Of a DNA stretch of 64,000 nucleotides, positions 1 through 10,475 are shown in pieces. Source of the stretch: Phoronis australis (taxonomy: Eukaryota > Phoronida > Phoronidae); the NCBI GenBank assembly GCA_002633005.1, contig NMRA01000137.1, forward strand, positions 372,001-436,000, written 5' to 3'. The notes under the pieces are model-generated. The model had not been told where the DNA came from. It saw nothing but the letters and a program-made list of their open reading frames with translations, and ran no database searches. The position numbers were made by a program, and so were the translations under genes. The first letter of the stretch is position 1, and every line of letters starts with the position of its first letter.

Positions 1-548
1 TTCATTTGCCTGTGAGGTAAGGCGGTATCAACAGACTCGAAACTGCTTGAGACAATGGGGGTGATAACTCTTAAACGTGGGGCAACTCGACGTCAAAAAT
101 GGGTGAAAAAATGACAATTAGTTGACTGCACTCATCAAAACACTGCTCGCGTATCCGATAAACTCAGTTTCCCTACTCGCGAACACGGCTCACGGTTCTG
201 CGAGATACGGCTAACCGACCGCCAAAATCAAAACACGGCTGGCGTACCTCAAAAACTCGTGCACAGACTTAGCAAACGCGACTTATTTACTGTCCATCAC
301 AGGAGGGTACACGAATATGGATATCTTCTCGTTGGATTCTGGATACTCGCCTACAGAGAATAACATCTCCCAGTGATCGGGTTGTACGTGATAAAACCCA
401 CTGGGCATCCTGCTTTGCGCCACACGAAGCTCAAGGTGCACACCAGAGCACCGATACCGTATCGTAACTTCACAAGCACATTGTAGATGCGTACACGTAT
501 ACATGTATGTAATATCAGCGAACGGCAGCAAAGTTGATCGTAGACTGA
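1..548. other. No recognisable gene
   Basis: Moderately GC-rich sequence with recurring CTCGCG/ACACGGCT words at about 145-240 and a 106-aa minus-strand frame (283-603) that starts in a dispersed repeat. Nothing supports a gene. Confidence 0.5.
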
Positions 549-700
549 CATTACTTAGCACGAATTCGCCGGTTGTTGTGTCCACACTAAAATGGTTCTG
601 CATGTTTGTACTGACACGCGCGCTCTCACGTTTACGTTGTTAAAATTGATGGTAAAACAAAGGCATATTGTCCTAAACAACAATGCATAACAAATGATTT
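549..700 (+). repeat. Dispersed repeat shared with 23580-23735
   Basis: CATTACTTAGCACGAATTCGCC, TTCTGCATGTTTG and GTTGTTAAAATTGATGGTAA align in order with the 23.6-kb copy. The minus-strand open frame at 283-603 begins inside this repeat and is not preserved in the other copy. Confidence 0.6.
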
Positions 701-2274
701 TGCAGCTCCTTCTAAGTGCACAAGGAATGGAACCGTCCTTCGAGGATTGAGTTAGGGGTCGATCTTTAATTCCTGGGTTTTCTTGGGAGAGGAGGCAATT
801 TTTCTGTTATATATTTATGTAGTTAGCGTTTTATTGTTATTTTCCCCGGCACCAACGTGTCATATGTTATTTTCATAGAATAAGTTAAATGTAAACAATT
901 AAGATTGCGACGCTATTGATAAAAATAAAAGAAACTAAAGAAAAACACAACAAGATTGTTGATCTGTAGTGAGTTTTAGTTAGAAATCATGACAGCTGCA
1001 CAGTCGACCAGACGGCCATCTAGGCAGACCATAAATTTAGACATTATTTGTTAAACAGAGAATTCATTACATTTTCATCAAGTTAAAACTCTCTTGCACA
1101 GCTGGCACGATTCAACAGCCTGTGCGCAAAGATGGTAGACAACCGAAAGTATTGATTTGTGACTGGTCCGGCAATGACGCAATGACCTCAGAAAGTAAGG
1201 CATACGCAAGCTGAGCGTGCTCAGTATTAGCGGGGCGGACAGATGAAGTTGCGTCTGAGTGATAGCGAACAAGTACACGGACGTCTGGCATAGCCGAGTT
1301 AAAAGTCACTCTGGTATCAACGGCTATCGTCTGCTACGGCAAGATTCCGCGCACACAAGCGGCCGCTCGTAATAGACAATTGATGGACACGCAATAATCT
1401 GGATTAACAATTAAACAGCTAATTCTGCGTTAACGATCGGGAAACTTGAGTGTTGCCCGCAGACTCCAGCCTCAAGGGACGTGCTTGTGCGGGGGCGTGA
1501 GCAGCAGATACACAAATTATTCTAAATAACGAGAAGATCAAAGCGTTTCACAGGTAAGCGTACGGCGTATTTTACTTTGCCTGGACTTTGCCAAGGCGAG
1601 TGTAGTGAAGTCTCAGTTGAGCTATGTTTCCTGTTCACAGTGACGTACTAAGGAAATCAATTTCTCCAATCAATCTATACCTTTCTTAATTGTTGGGGAG
1701 CAAGTCACTGATAAATTCACCTATGATGCGAGTTTCCGCATGAAAGCCTTCTGTGTGAGAGCTGAGACCAGCTATGCGACGGGTAGGAAATGTACAGTTC
1801 AATTTCCCAAAAAACTAAATACATCTAATACCGCGTTCATTTCTTATCCACAAAACTCGTCACATAGCACTCTTCTAGCTATTTCAGTTTTATTTCGTCT
1901 CTTATGTCCACGACACCCATGATAGTACTGATACTTATATGGATATTCCCTCTTCGTTTCAGCTTTCATTTCCCAAAACGAAAGAAACAGTTCTGTGGTG
2001 TGGTTGTTAAACCTCACTTCACTGATCCAAATCAATCTGTATGAGAGTGTTATCTTCTGTAAATATTGTCCAAGTCGTATGTAGACCCCACATTTATCTT
2101 CTCTAAATTAGGATTTGTCGGAGCATTCAAATTTGGTGATCGATTTTCCAAATCAGAACCACAGTGGCACAGGCCGTCGTGACACGTGACACATGCATAC
2201 ACGTGTATCATCTATTTCTTGGTTTTAGGTTTATTAGGTTACTTAAGACCCTAGAGAGATATCTAAAATCTAAA
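701..2274. other. Intergenic, nothing identified
   Basis: Short overlapping frames at 1078-1309 (minus) and 1740-2035 (both strands) have no recognisable domain. No repeat partner was found elsewhere in the window. Confidence 0.4.
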
Positions 2275-2570
2275 TTTGGCAAAATTTGTAATATCTTATC
2301 TCAGAAATGGCTGATCGGATTTGTGTGATGCATTTCGATACTACGCTTTGCTTTTTTCTCCTGTCAAACGCACAGTTAGGAATTGTTTTTAAAATGTTAC
2401 ACTTTTCCATGATGGGTAATAAATATATGATTTTTACATTTTTTATCAAAGATAAAACAAAAACGAAATGGTTATTTAAAAATCTGTTACTGCGTTTTTG
2501 AGATTTCATTTTGAACGTTTAATTCAAAAGAAATTTGGTCATGTTATTGATACCATTGTTTTGCTATGAA
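2275..2570 (+). repeat. Dispersed 0.3-kb repeat family, copy 1
   Basis: Shared landmarks with copies at 50555 and 62470 are ATCTCAGAAATGGCTGATCGG, TTAGGAATTGTTTTTAAA, TGCGTTTTTGAGATTTCA and TTGGTCATGTTATTGATAC. Open frames on both strands here are short and unlikely to be genes. Confidence 0.6.
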
Positions 2571-5264
2571 TGTATCTATCTTCTTTGTTAATTTTTACTA
2601 AAATCTATGTTCCCGCTAACCAAGTAATGGCGGATTGGAATAAAGGCTTTCTACTTTCAGAAAAGATATACTTTTTCAGAGTTAAAATTTAGTTTTGTTG
2701 ATATTGGCTAAATACACATGCCTGTCGACAAGGTCATGCATAACATTAACATTAACATCACCCGGAAGCGGTGTACTCTTAAGTTGTGCTGAGCTATAGA
2801 GATGCAAAATGATGTCCTTCGAGCAGTTTCAGAAAATGTCCATCTGCTACCATTATTCCGTGCATGGTAGGAAGACCTACATATTACGTGTAAAATAGCG
2901 TGCGTTCGTCAAAGCACAGTCGATCACTACAAATTTAAGCACATACGACTGTACGCCTTTTTCTCAAATTTAGAACACCAAATATTTTCCAAACTGACAA
3001 GTATCCATACAATATAACCATTTCCAAAGTGATTGTGTGTTACCATTTTTACATGAAACATCGACATTTAAAATGTGCTATCTAACTGAGACGATTCTCT
3101 GACCAATTAGCTTTGCCCAGGGGCCGCTGTACTTAAAATGTGACTCGGAACCCATATTTTGTGGCACACTTCCAGTAATTTTGATCATGTGGCTTGCTTG
3201 GTTGAGTTTTAAACCTGAGTCAGACTCGAGTCTGGGTTCGGAGATTAGGCCCTTTATGGATCTTGGACATGACTGAGCTTCGACACCATAACGATATTAT
3301 AATAGAATTCTGGTTACTCTAAAATTCAGTTACGTTTTAAATAGTCTCGTTTAGAGAAAAATGTCAAACTCCTAAAACAGAGTCGCAGCTTCAACACAAC
3401 GTGAAAAATGTCACCCAGGGGCACTTCTTTGATATACATATGCTCTACAATATTTATGTTTCATAATTGCGTTTACCACCGACGAAAGTTCAACTTCAAT
3501 GCTGTACTTGAAAACGGGATGTTATACCACACGGTGTTTCTGTGATTTATATTAAAATTCGTTGTAGTCGTGTGAGTGAGAGCTATTGGTGAAACTTGTA
3601 GCTAAAATGAGCTACGACATGGCTCCACGCTTACTATGGTTTGATAACTTAGATCGCCTATACCTTCTTAATAACACTGTACGCTTTAAGGAGCCTGTGA
3701 CGTCATAGTGGACCATAGAACATTTCATCAATGTTTGGTATAGTCGTAATAGCGTTATTAAACAACACTCTTTATTGTCTCCAGTGGTGAATCCATGGAA
3801 AGGCTAAGTCCAGTTGCGTGAGAATGGTACACTGACGTTGAATAATGACGCAATACCCATGAGGTTTCCGCCATAGTTTATTAATTTGTTTTAAACTGTG
3901 CCAAGTTCACGCTTGAAAATTGCAAACTGTTAATTTTTATGTTTGTTGACATCGGAAATTCGTATCTGATGTTTCCACCATAGCACTTTACAAGCCATTC
4001 AGATTAACCATCAACAGCGCATACAGGTAGTTATTAATAATTTAGATAACAAGATTCCCCATCAGGTTTAATATGGTGCTCGAGTACCAGAGGCAAACAT
4101 CATGTAATTATGATATAAAGCCAAATCTGTTACCAAGCACAGACTGTATTCTTCTGCAAGTAGTTCCATAATCCTGTGTAGTGCTTGAAGTGAATTCATA
4201 GGCTTCAAGGAACTGCCGACACTACCTGCAGGTTAACGTTTTGCTGTCTGTAACTAAAACATCTATACGACTTTTGTCGGACACTAAGTCATGAATTAAG
4301 TGACATCGGTCTAGGAATAGTTACTACCTAACAGTAACAAAATGCCAAGTTTACTCAGGGGCAACAACTCATGGTCCCCTCCATCTATTACGTCATCCTA
4401 CAATACACAATACGTTTGTTTTCGCAGACGTGAATTGCTCGTATCATCGCTTCGCGTCATATAGGTGCAGAATTGAATACCCCGAAATAAACATTTAACA
4501 AAGAACTCAGTTCAAAAAGATTATCCATAAAACCGTACAAAATTAATCTGAGGTCAGATTAAATCTGTTTTCATTTGCTTTAGCAATTTCCACTCACAGA
4601 AATTGCGTAAGATGAGAGTCTATCGATTAGAAACGTTTGTTTCTTGGACGCGAGGCTACTTCTCGTACATACACATGCAAGCTGTAGACAACTGACACGT
4701 GGTAAGTAAATTATTTTCGGTTTACCATTTATCTCTTTAACAACTTTTGATATAGTACAGCATCATACAAGTCTAAAACACGTTAGCTGGATTGCGTTTA
4801 CTTTATTGGAATGAACACGTAATTGCGTGCGTGGGATAACTCGGTAATGAGCGCTCTTTGAAACTTCGTGCTGTGAGCATCCAATTTGGCATGTAAGGCC
4901 ACTGTACGGACCCAACTGTACGTGCGTTGAAGACATGACGGCCGGAACAGGCATAACTAAATCACTGCAATGAAGTAACGGTAATCTCATTTTATATCGT
5001 ATTTGACATTTTACGCGAGGTTTCGTTAAACCCTTATTATTCATCGCCTTATCGTCTTCAACTAACTTTTGGTTCAAAGCGGACCTATCTTGTGTAATTA
5101 ACGACGCGTATGAAAAATGCGTTAAATTTTTAACAAGCATTTATAACCAGGAAACGTCAGAAATATATGCTTGTTAGTCTTGGCATGCTCTATGCGCATG
5201 TGCAATGATGATTCCAAACAAGGGCGCTCTATTAGGTGCCACAGTAGATAAACTCACGGCCGGT
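2571..5264. other. Intergenic, nothing identified apart from one orphan frame
   Basis: AT-rich sequence with a tiny AACATT tandem near 2745. The minus-strand 125-aa frame at 4763-5140 is listed separately. Confidence 0.4.
4763..5140 (-). CDS. Unrecognised 125-aa open frame
   Basis: MLVKNLTHFSYASLITQDRS begins a 125-residue frame with six cysteines and basic character, but no domain, signal peptide or splice context that I can identify. Listed only because it is among the longer open stretches; chance is the more likely explanation. Confidence 0.12.
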   Translation of the reverse strand: MLVKNLTHFSYASLITQDRSALNQKLVEDDKAMNNKGLTKPRVKCQIRYKMRLPLLHCSDLVMPVPAVMSSTHVQLGPYSGLTCQIGCSQHEVSKSAHYRVIPRTQLRVHSNKVNAIQLTCFRLV

Positions 5265-5315
5265 GTGGGGACCTGCACAACGTGTTTGGACTGGTCATGA
5301 GGAGTACAGCGTTGT
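5265..5315 (+). repeat. Short dispersed repeat shared (inverted) with 10422-10475
   Basis: TGGGGACCTGCACAACGTGT followed by TTGGACTGGTCATGAGGAGT matches the reverse complement of 10422-10475. The two copies lie outside the TTAA elements beside them. Confidence 0.5.
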
Positions 5316-5428
5316 CATGAGCAAAATTGGCAAAACTTTCCCGACAAGGCGTACTTATGAGATCTTTTACCTCGTTACACATGACTTTTTGCATTCAGTG
5401 GAAGAGTAGTCGTTGAATGTGGCCTTAA

Positions 5429-6281
5429 AGGGAAAGGCAACCTTTTTCACGTCATTTTTAGCAAAAATAAAGTACTTTGATTATCCTAGACATATTTTTC
5501 TCTTAATTACAGGTTTTCGTAACTTTATATTAATTAATTGTCCTTTACTCCGGAAGTGACGTTTTGGGTGGCATTTTTTTCACATAGTGTGACTGTGAGC
5601 GCTGTCGAGTCAGTCATTGTTATACCTCGGCTGTGACAAGTCGGTTGTCGTTTGCTTTTGTTTACAAGTCATTCAACATGCCACACTGTTTATAGCCCAC
5701 AGCCTGTAAGCAGCCCTGCTGCGATGTTGAGTAGAGGAAGTGAATACAGGCCCCGTTCGACACTCAGTGAAGAGGACATTTCGTCGTCCAACGAATAGAT
5801 CGGTGAGCCAAACTTTGATAAGTTTACTGAGGACTTGTCTAAAGTATTGGACCTATACAGAAGGCGCCAGGTGTTTGGCGAGGGAGTCACACGGCGGGAT
5901 GTAAGAAGTTTGTGTGCTCAAGTCACCATCCACTGGGAGCGTGTAGCGGGAAACTCGGGCAAGTGGCACAATTGTTCCCCTGTCTGTGAGACGTTAATGA
6001 GTACATCTCGGTACGCAGCAACAGCGTGGCATGTTGACTGACTCGTAAACAAAAGCAAACGACGACCGAACTAATCACAACAGAGGTAGAACAATGACTG
6101 ATTCGGCAGCTCTCATAATTAGACTATATGAAAAGAAATTAGCGCGAAATACTTGCCTCCCAAAACGTCACTTCCCGAGTAAAGGACGAGTAATTGTTTA
6201 AATTAAACTATGAAAAATATGTCTGGGATAATCAATGAACCTTTTTTGCTACAAATGACATGAAAAAGGTTGCCTTCGCCT
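5429..6281. mobile_element. Non-autonomous Kolobok derivative with duplicated, inverted THAP 5' ends
   Basis: An 853-bp relative of the 35.8-kb element is flanked by TTAA (5425-5428 and 6282-6285). Its ends AGGGAAAGGCAACC... and ...GGTTGCCTTCGCCT match the Kolobok termini. Both inner arms carry the region around the THAP start codon: ATGCCACACTGTT at 5679 on plus, and its reverse complement ...CAGCGTGGCAT near 6020-6035. The inverted homology therefore extends well past the normal terminal repeat, making a fold-back structure. Between the arms lies a decayed middle portion of the transposase. The arms differ more from each other than in the 35.8-kb copy, so this insertion is older. Confidence 0.88.
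5679..6041 (+). pseudogene. Remnant of the Kolobok THAP transposase
   Basis: The start MPHC is followed at once by a stop (TGTTTATAG), so the THAP domain is lost. From 5820 the sequence resembles the Cys-rich module of the intact copy: LSKVLDLYRRRQVFGEGVTR and QVTIHWERVAGNSGKW align with SKVLELFRRCQVCGEGVTR and QVTIQWECVTGHSGKW. Two cysteines of the module are replaced (C to F and C to R). The end of the frame reads into the inverted arm. It is a non-functional fragment. Confidence 0.8.
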
Positions 6282-6285
6282 TTAA

Positions 6286-7095
6286 TTAGGGTCCCTATAC
6301 TGACTATGCTCAAGAGATTTCACTGATTCTTTACACAGCGATTAACTTCGAGTGTCAATTTTTTACAATTGTTCTTGTTTGGCTAAATTTTTGTGTTTGA
6401 GCACCACCATGTAACCATAGACAACGCGCATGAGAAGTATAGTTGATATTTGTAATTTGTAGTGTAAGTTATGTTGCATTTTGTGACACCTACTCTCAAA
6501 ATATCTGTACTCGAGTTTCGCATGACTGTCCGAACTCGTCATGAGCAACTGAGTGTACGGTTTCGCATTGAGCCGCTGGTGTTTTCAACTTATTGTTGTC
6601 GTATAGTTATGCGTCAATACCTGCAAAAAGTAACTTATTCCTATACATATAAACCAGTATCTTGTTAAAAAGTGTCAAATTACTGTGCAGTCGGTTCCAG
6701 GCCAAAACTTACTGCACAGACTGTATCTCTTACAAATAACTGAGATTTGTTGGTTTCTATGACGTAAACCACCAGCACTAAACTTCAAGATTAGCCGCCT
6801 ATTGCAACGATTTGGAACCGGAAGAAATATTTTAAATTCGCATACAACAGACCCCAAGGTTTGGACCAAAAACGACTCATAACATCGATGGCATGTAGGA
6901 TCGCCCATCTAGAATTTCTCCAAGTGCTTCCAGTTCACGTCCCTTCTTAGTGGGACTGAACTCTTTCAATCTCTGTGACAAAATGCTACATATTTTGTAT
7001 ATATAAATATGTATGCTTTCAACTCCAAGCGCAGATGGGATGGGAATTTGTTAAAATATTTGCCCCCAATGGACTGCAGTTGTGACAAATCAGGC
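6286..7095. other. Intergenic, nothing identified
   Basis: Three short frames (6363-6548 minus, 6471-6668 plus, 6675-6908 minus) overlap or abut with no known motif. No inverted repeats were noticed. Confidence 0.4.
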
Positions 7096-7142
7096 CCGTA
7101 GCCAGGTGGTTCGTTCAAATCCCGCCGCGGAAAATGTCCAGC

Positions 7143-7175
7143 CCTATCCTATCCGATAGGATAAGATAGGATAAA
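7143..7175. repeat. TATCC/GGATA palindromic microsatellite
   Basis: CCTATCCTATCC is followed directly by GATAGGATAAGATAGGATA, so the simple repeat switches strand at its centre and can form a hairpin. Confidence 0.8.
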
Positions 7176-7239
7176 GATGGACTAGTTCACAATAACAACA
7201 ACAACAGCGGCGGTGCAAGGAGTTCCGGATGGTGAGAAT

Positions 7240-7811
7240 GAGGTGCAGCGGCCCTAAACCTTTCAGTCGCGCAGTGAAATGATGCGATCTTGACATGGAT
7301 TTGATGAATGTATCGTGGTTGATAACTCATCAATATACCTACTTCATATTCTTTTAGAAATGCAATTACGTACTCCCTTTTACATATTGGAAAGACATGG
7401 GGGCAATTTCGCATGCGCGTGAAATCCTAACAAAGTGATTTAATACCTGGGGGGTTGTTTCCGGAATAGTTGCATCTAATAACCGAAGTGTCGTTTATTT
7501 TTTCATGTAAAAGTATAACAATTACACCTGAGTCCGAAATATTTTCGGAGTAGTGAACCTTCGTAATGGTGGGCTGTTCCCATTTCCAGTGATGTAAGCA
7601 ATGAGTAACACGCAACCACATAAAAACTTTTATCCAATTATTCTCCAACTAAATATTTCCGTCCGAGGTGTAATCACTCATTTCAACACGCCTGATTTGA
7701 AAGTTTCAGGACCTTACCGAAAACTCTAGTGTCAAGGTTTGCAAAATATCAAAGGTCCACCTTTCTAGAAATTCGAACACCCCTCGCGCAATGGTGGCTA
7801 CAGACCTGTAA
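7240..7811 (+). repeat. Dispersed repeat, short copy
   Basis: GAGGTGCAGCGGCCCTAAAC, GACATGGATTTGATGAATGT, GGAGTAGTGAACCTTC and GCAAAATATCAAAGGTCCAC occur in the same order at 28478-29302, where the copy is about 250 bp longer. Just upstream, at 7094-7130, GGCCCGTAGCCAGGTGGTTC resembles the start of the composite repeat at 27.6 kb. Confidence 0.7.
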
Positions 7812-8628
7812 ATTTCTCAGTTCCTCTACTTTCTCATTTTCCTGTTTACATGTAAGTCTTTGTTGTCCGAACGAGCCCCCACCCCCCATTTGGCGAATTG
7901 GGCAAACAGGTCCGCCTCAGCCCGAGTAAACGAGACGAAAGTCTCCAAAATCCACAGGAAGTTGGCCCTGATGCACAATTCGGAGGCCTGAACTTAGTGG
8001 CCCCGTTTTTTTAGTCGTCGTCGATTTCTTCCAGTAAAAGGTCCGCATACCGAAAAACCGCTGTTTATGCAATGATAGATATCTAATCCTTAGTACTTGA
8101 ACACCGTGATCAGCGCTGCCGTGAACAATTACTTCAGCTAAGTTACCTGTGCCAACACAGATTGAAGTAACAGCACTTGAAGTGGGATGATTGGAAAAAT
8201 GTGTAAAAGGTTTTTACATCGATTTCGCTCTATCCAAAATGGTTAATGACAATCTTTCTCCTCGAGAATTATTGGTAATTATAAAGTTAAACGGTTCATT
8301 TTGGTTAAAATTTGACCAATTGTTAACCAGCTCACTGACGACTCCGCACAGTTGGCTCAGGCGACACCGTACAGTCGTTTGTCTGACTGCTTAATTTACA
8401 CTTTCCATATCTTTGTTAATCAAACACTTTTAGCTGAAACTTTAGCAGAACATCCACATCTTCATAACATATTACTTACAGTATGAAATGTATTAAATCA
8501 GCGGCATAATGCATCATTTAACTTTCAACAGTATTCCTGGTTTTTTCACAACACTACGGCTACCGAGCAGCACTGGGCCGTCATTGCTGATGACTAACGT
8601 GAGCAGCCTTCAGCGCTTGTCACAACTC
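7812..8628. other. Intergenic, nothing identified
   Basis: Contains a C-rich patch at 7875-7890 and short frames without domains, and ends at the TTAA target of the 8633 element. Confidence 0.4.
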
Positions 8629-8632
8629 TTAA

Positions 8633-10315
8633 AGGAGCATGCCACCCAAAAACAACCTAATTTGTATCAATTTAGATCGAGTAGTTCTACTCTATAACGA
8701 CACGTACGGTTGCGTAACCTGACACCTGACGGCAGACGGAGGTGTTGAAATTATCCAATGACGTAGTCACACGCAGTCAGTTCAGCAGTTCACAACACGG
8801 GTTACTGGCCGGGTGTCAGCTTATCGCATGAATTCATCGTTTAACACCAATAAATCATCAAAATTCGATGTAAAACCCTTAAAAAAACACCGAGTTCTTA
8901 TAAAAACGTGTTGTTTTATTTCGTTCTTACGGATTTATTGGTATTTGGACACACCGTAGCCTAAAGTTCGGCAGGACAATAAGGTCCTTAGCAGGAGTTT
9001 GGGGTCTGTTCGGAGATAATTTCGAAGTATTTTCCGTGAGATACAGACAGGAGAACCTGGATCTGTGTTGTTTAGACTTGTGATTTTTTGAGTTCTAAAC
9101 ACAAAACGCTTGTTATCCTGGCCAGTGGCTCGGAGCCCGATCAGGCCCGTCGCGGCCGGCCGGATTGACTCCGCGTTATCCCGGCCAGTGGCTCGGAAAG
9201 TGATAGACATCACGAACATAAACCAGCCAAAGTTCAGTGGAAACTAAACTTCCAGTCAAGAAAATATTATGTGAGCCAAAGAAGAAATGTGCACGTGATT
9301 ATGTTGGTGAATTAGCCACGAAACTGCAAATCTACTTACTCGTCGGGGGCCGCGAATTCAGAGGTTCCGCTTTGGCCACAGCACCGTCAGGGCAGAAGTT
9401 GTACATTGACAATCATTATTTGAGTAATGTAAATGTAAATAAAGATTCCCCTAACACCTGGCCGTGGGATGGAAATCGAGTTGATTCACAACAGTTTTTG
9501 CCATCAAACACTAAATTAGCATGAGCTCACACGGCCTCGGTGTCCCGACAATTAGTTTTATTGCACCTAAAGCCGGTAACGCAGTGATTTATTCATTTCT
9601 GGCTTCTCAAGTCATTTGCACTCACGAACACTCCAAAGGCATTACCGAAATTGCATCTAATGACACAGATTTTGTTTCAGTTTTATATAGTATTGGTTAG
9701 GGTGAGAATAATTCATTTTGAAACTGAACGCTCAGTAATATAGAACGCCATCATGGCAACTCGCAATCCCGACTTAGGACGAGCTAGACATCATCAGTCC
9801 CGACTTCGCGGGTGGATCGTTAAGTTTTACAGGCTATCAATTCGAACAGGAATACAGTTATGAAGAAATAGTAGAGAGGCGCCGTGAACAAGCTCAGACA
9901 ACGGAACGTATGGAGTTATTTGGTAAGCCGGCATTCGTCAGGCACTGTCGACGTCTGCAGGCCACCGACACGGAGATGTTTCACGGCCTTATACTTAGTG
10001 TTTACAGCGTACATTTCATTCTTCACTACCATGAGCCACTTCCTTAGCATTTCGGACTCTCGAGGGAGTAAAATAAAAACGATATACCCGCTTTCCTCGC
10101 AGCTGCTTAGTTAGGACAAGCGGGAACGATGCACCGCAACATAGCGGCATTCACTTTGCATATGAACCACTGACGTCGCTAGCGTTGTTTCTCACCTTCC
10201 TCACAGGCTAACGCGACACCTCTTGGCAAGGTAAGGCCGACCGTATGCGTGGCGATGTGGATATAGACCGATTAAGAAGGCAAAAATGACTAATTAAACC
10301 GGGTGGCATTCTCCT
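8633..10315. mobile_element. TTAA-flanked inverted-repeat element, 1.68 kb
   Basis: TTAA at 8629-8632 and 10316-10319 flanks AGGAGCATGCCACCC on the left and GGGTGGCATTCTCCT on the right, a 15-bp terminal repeat with one mismatch. TTAA duplication fits Kolobok or piggyBac. Inside is a direct repeat of a GGCCAGTGGCTCGGA segment (about 9120-9135 and 9182-9197). Short open frames at 8935-9219 (minus), 9237-9524 (plus) and 9884-10114 (plus) have no domain I recognise. It is most likely a non-autonomous element carrying captured or decayed sequence. Confidence 0.72.
9237..9524 (+). CDS. Unrecognised 95-aa open frame inside the TTAA element
   Basis: METKLPVKKILCEPKKKC begins a Lys-rich start followed by a mixed sequence with no motif, signal peptide or membrane segment that I recognise. 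It lies wholly inside the 8633-10315 element, so it is either a decayed transposon gene or chance. The base composition does not distinguish it from its surroundings. Confidence 0.15.
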   Translation: METKLPVKKILCEPKKKCARDYVGELATKLQIYLLVGGREFRGSALATAPSGQKLYIDNHYLSNVNVNKDSPNTWPWDGNRVDSQQFLPSNTKLA

Positions 10316-10421
10316 TTAAGCTATTGGGCAGAACATTATCTAATTGCACATAGGATCCATTTCATATTTTAAAGACAATTTTGTTCGACTAGTGTTGTAT
10401 TCCTGCATCAAATTGCTCCTG

Positions 10422-10475
10422 ACGACACCGTACTCCTCATGACCAATCCAAACACGTATTACAGATCCCCACGCT
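10422..10475 (-). repeat. Inverted partner of the 5265 repeat
   Basis: The reverse complement reads GTGGGGATCTGTAATACGTG and then TTTGGATTGGTCATGAGGAG. It lies within a minus-strand open frame (10340-10600) that otherwise shows no known domain. Confidence 0.5.

Noticed and set aside
283-603. 106-aa minus-strand frame as a gene
   Set aside because: Its start lies in a dispersed repeat whose other copy (23.6 kb) does not keep the frame, and no domain is recognised.
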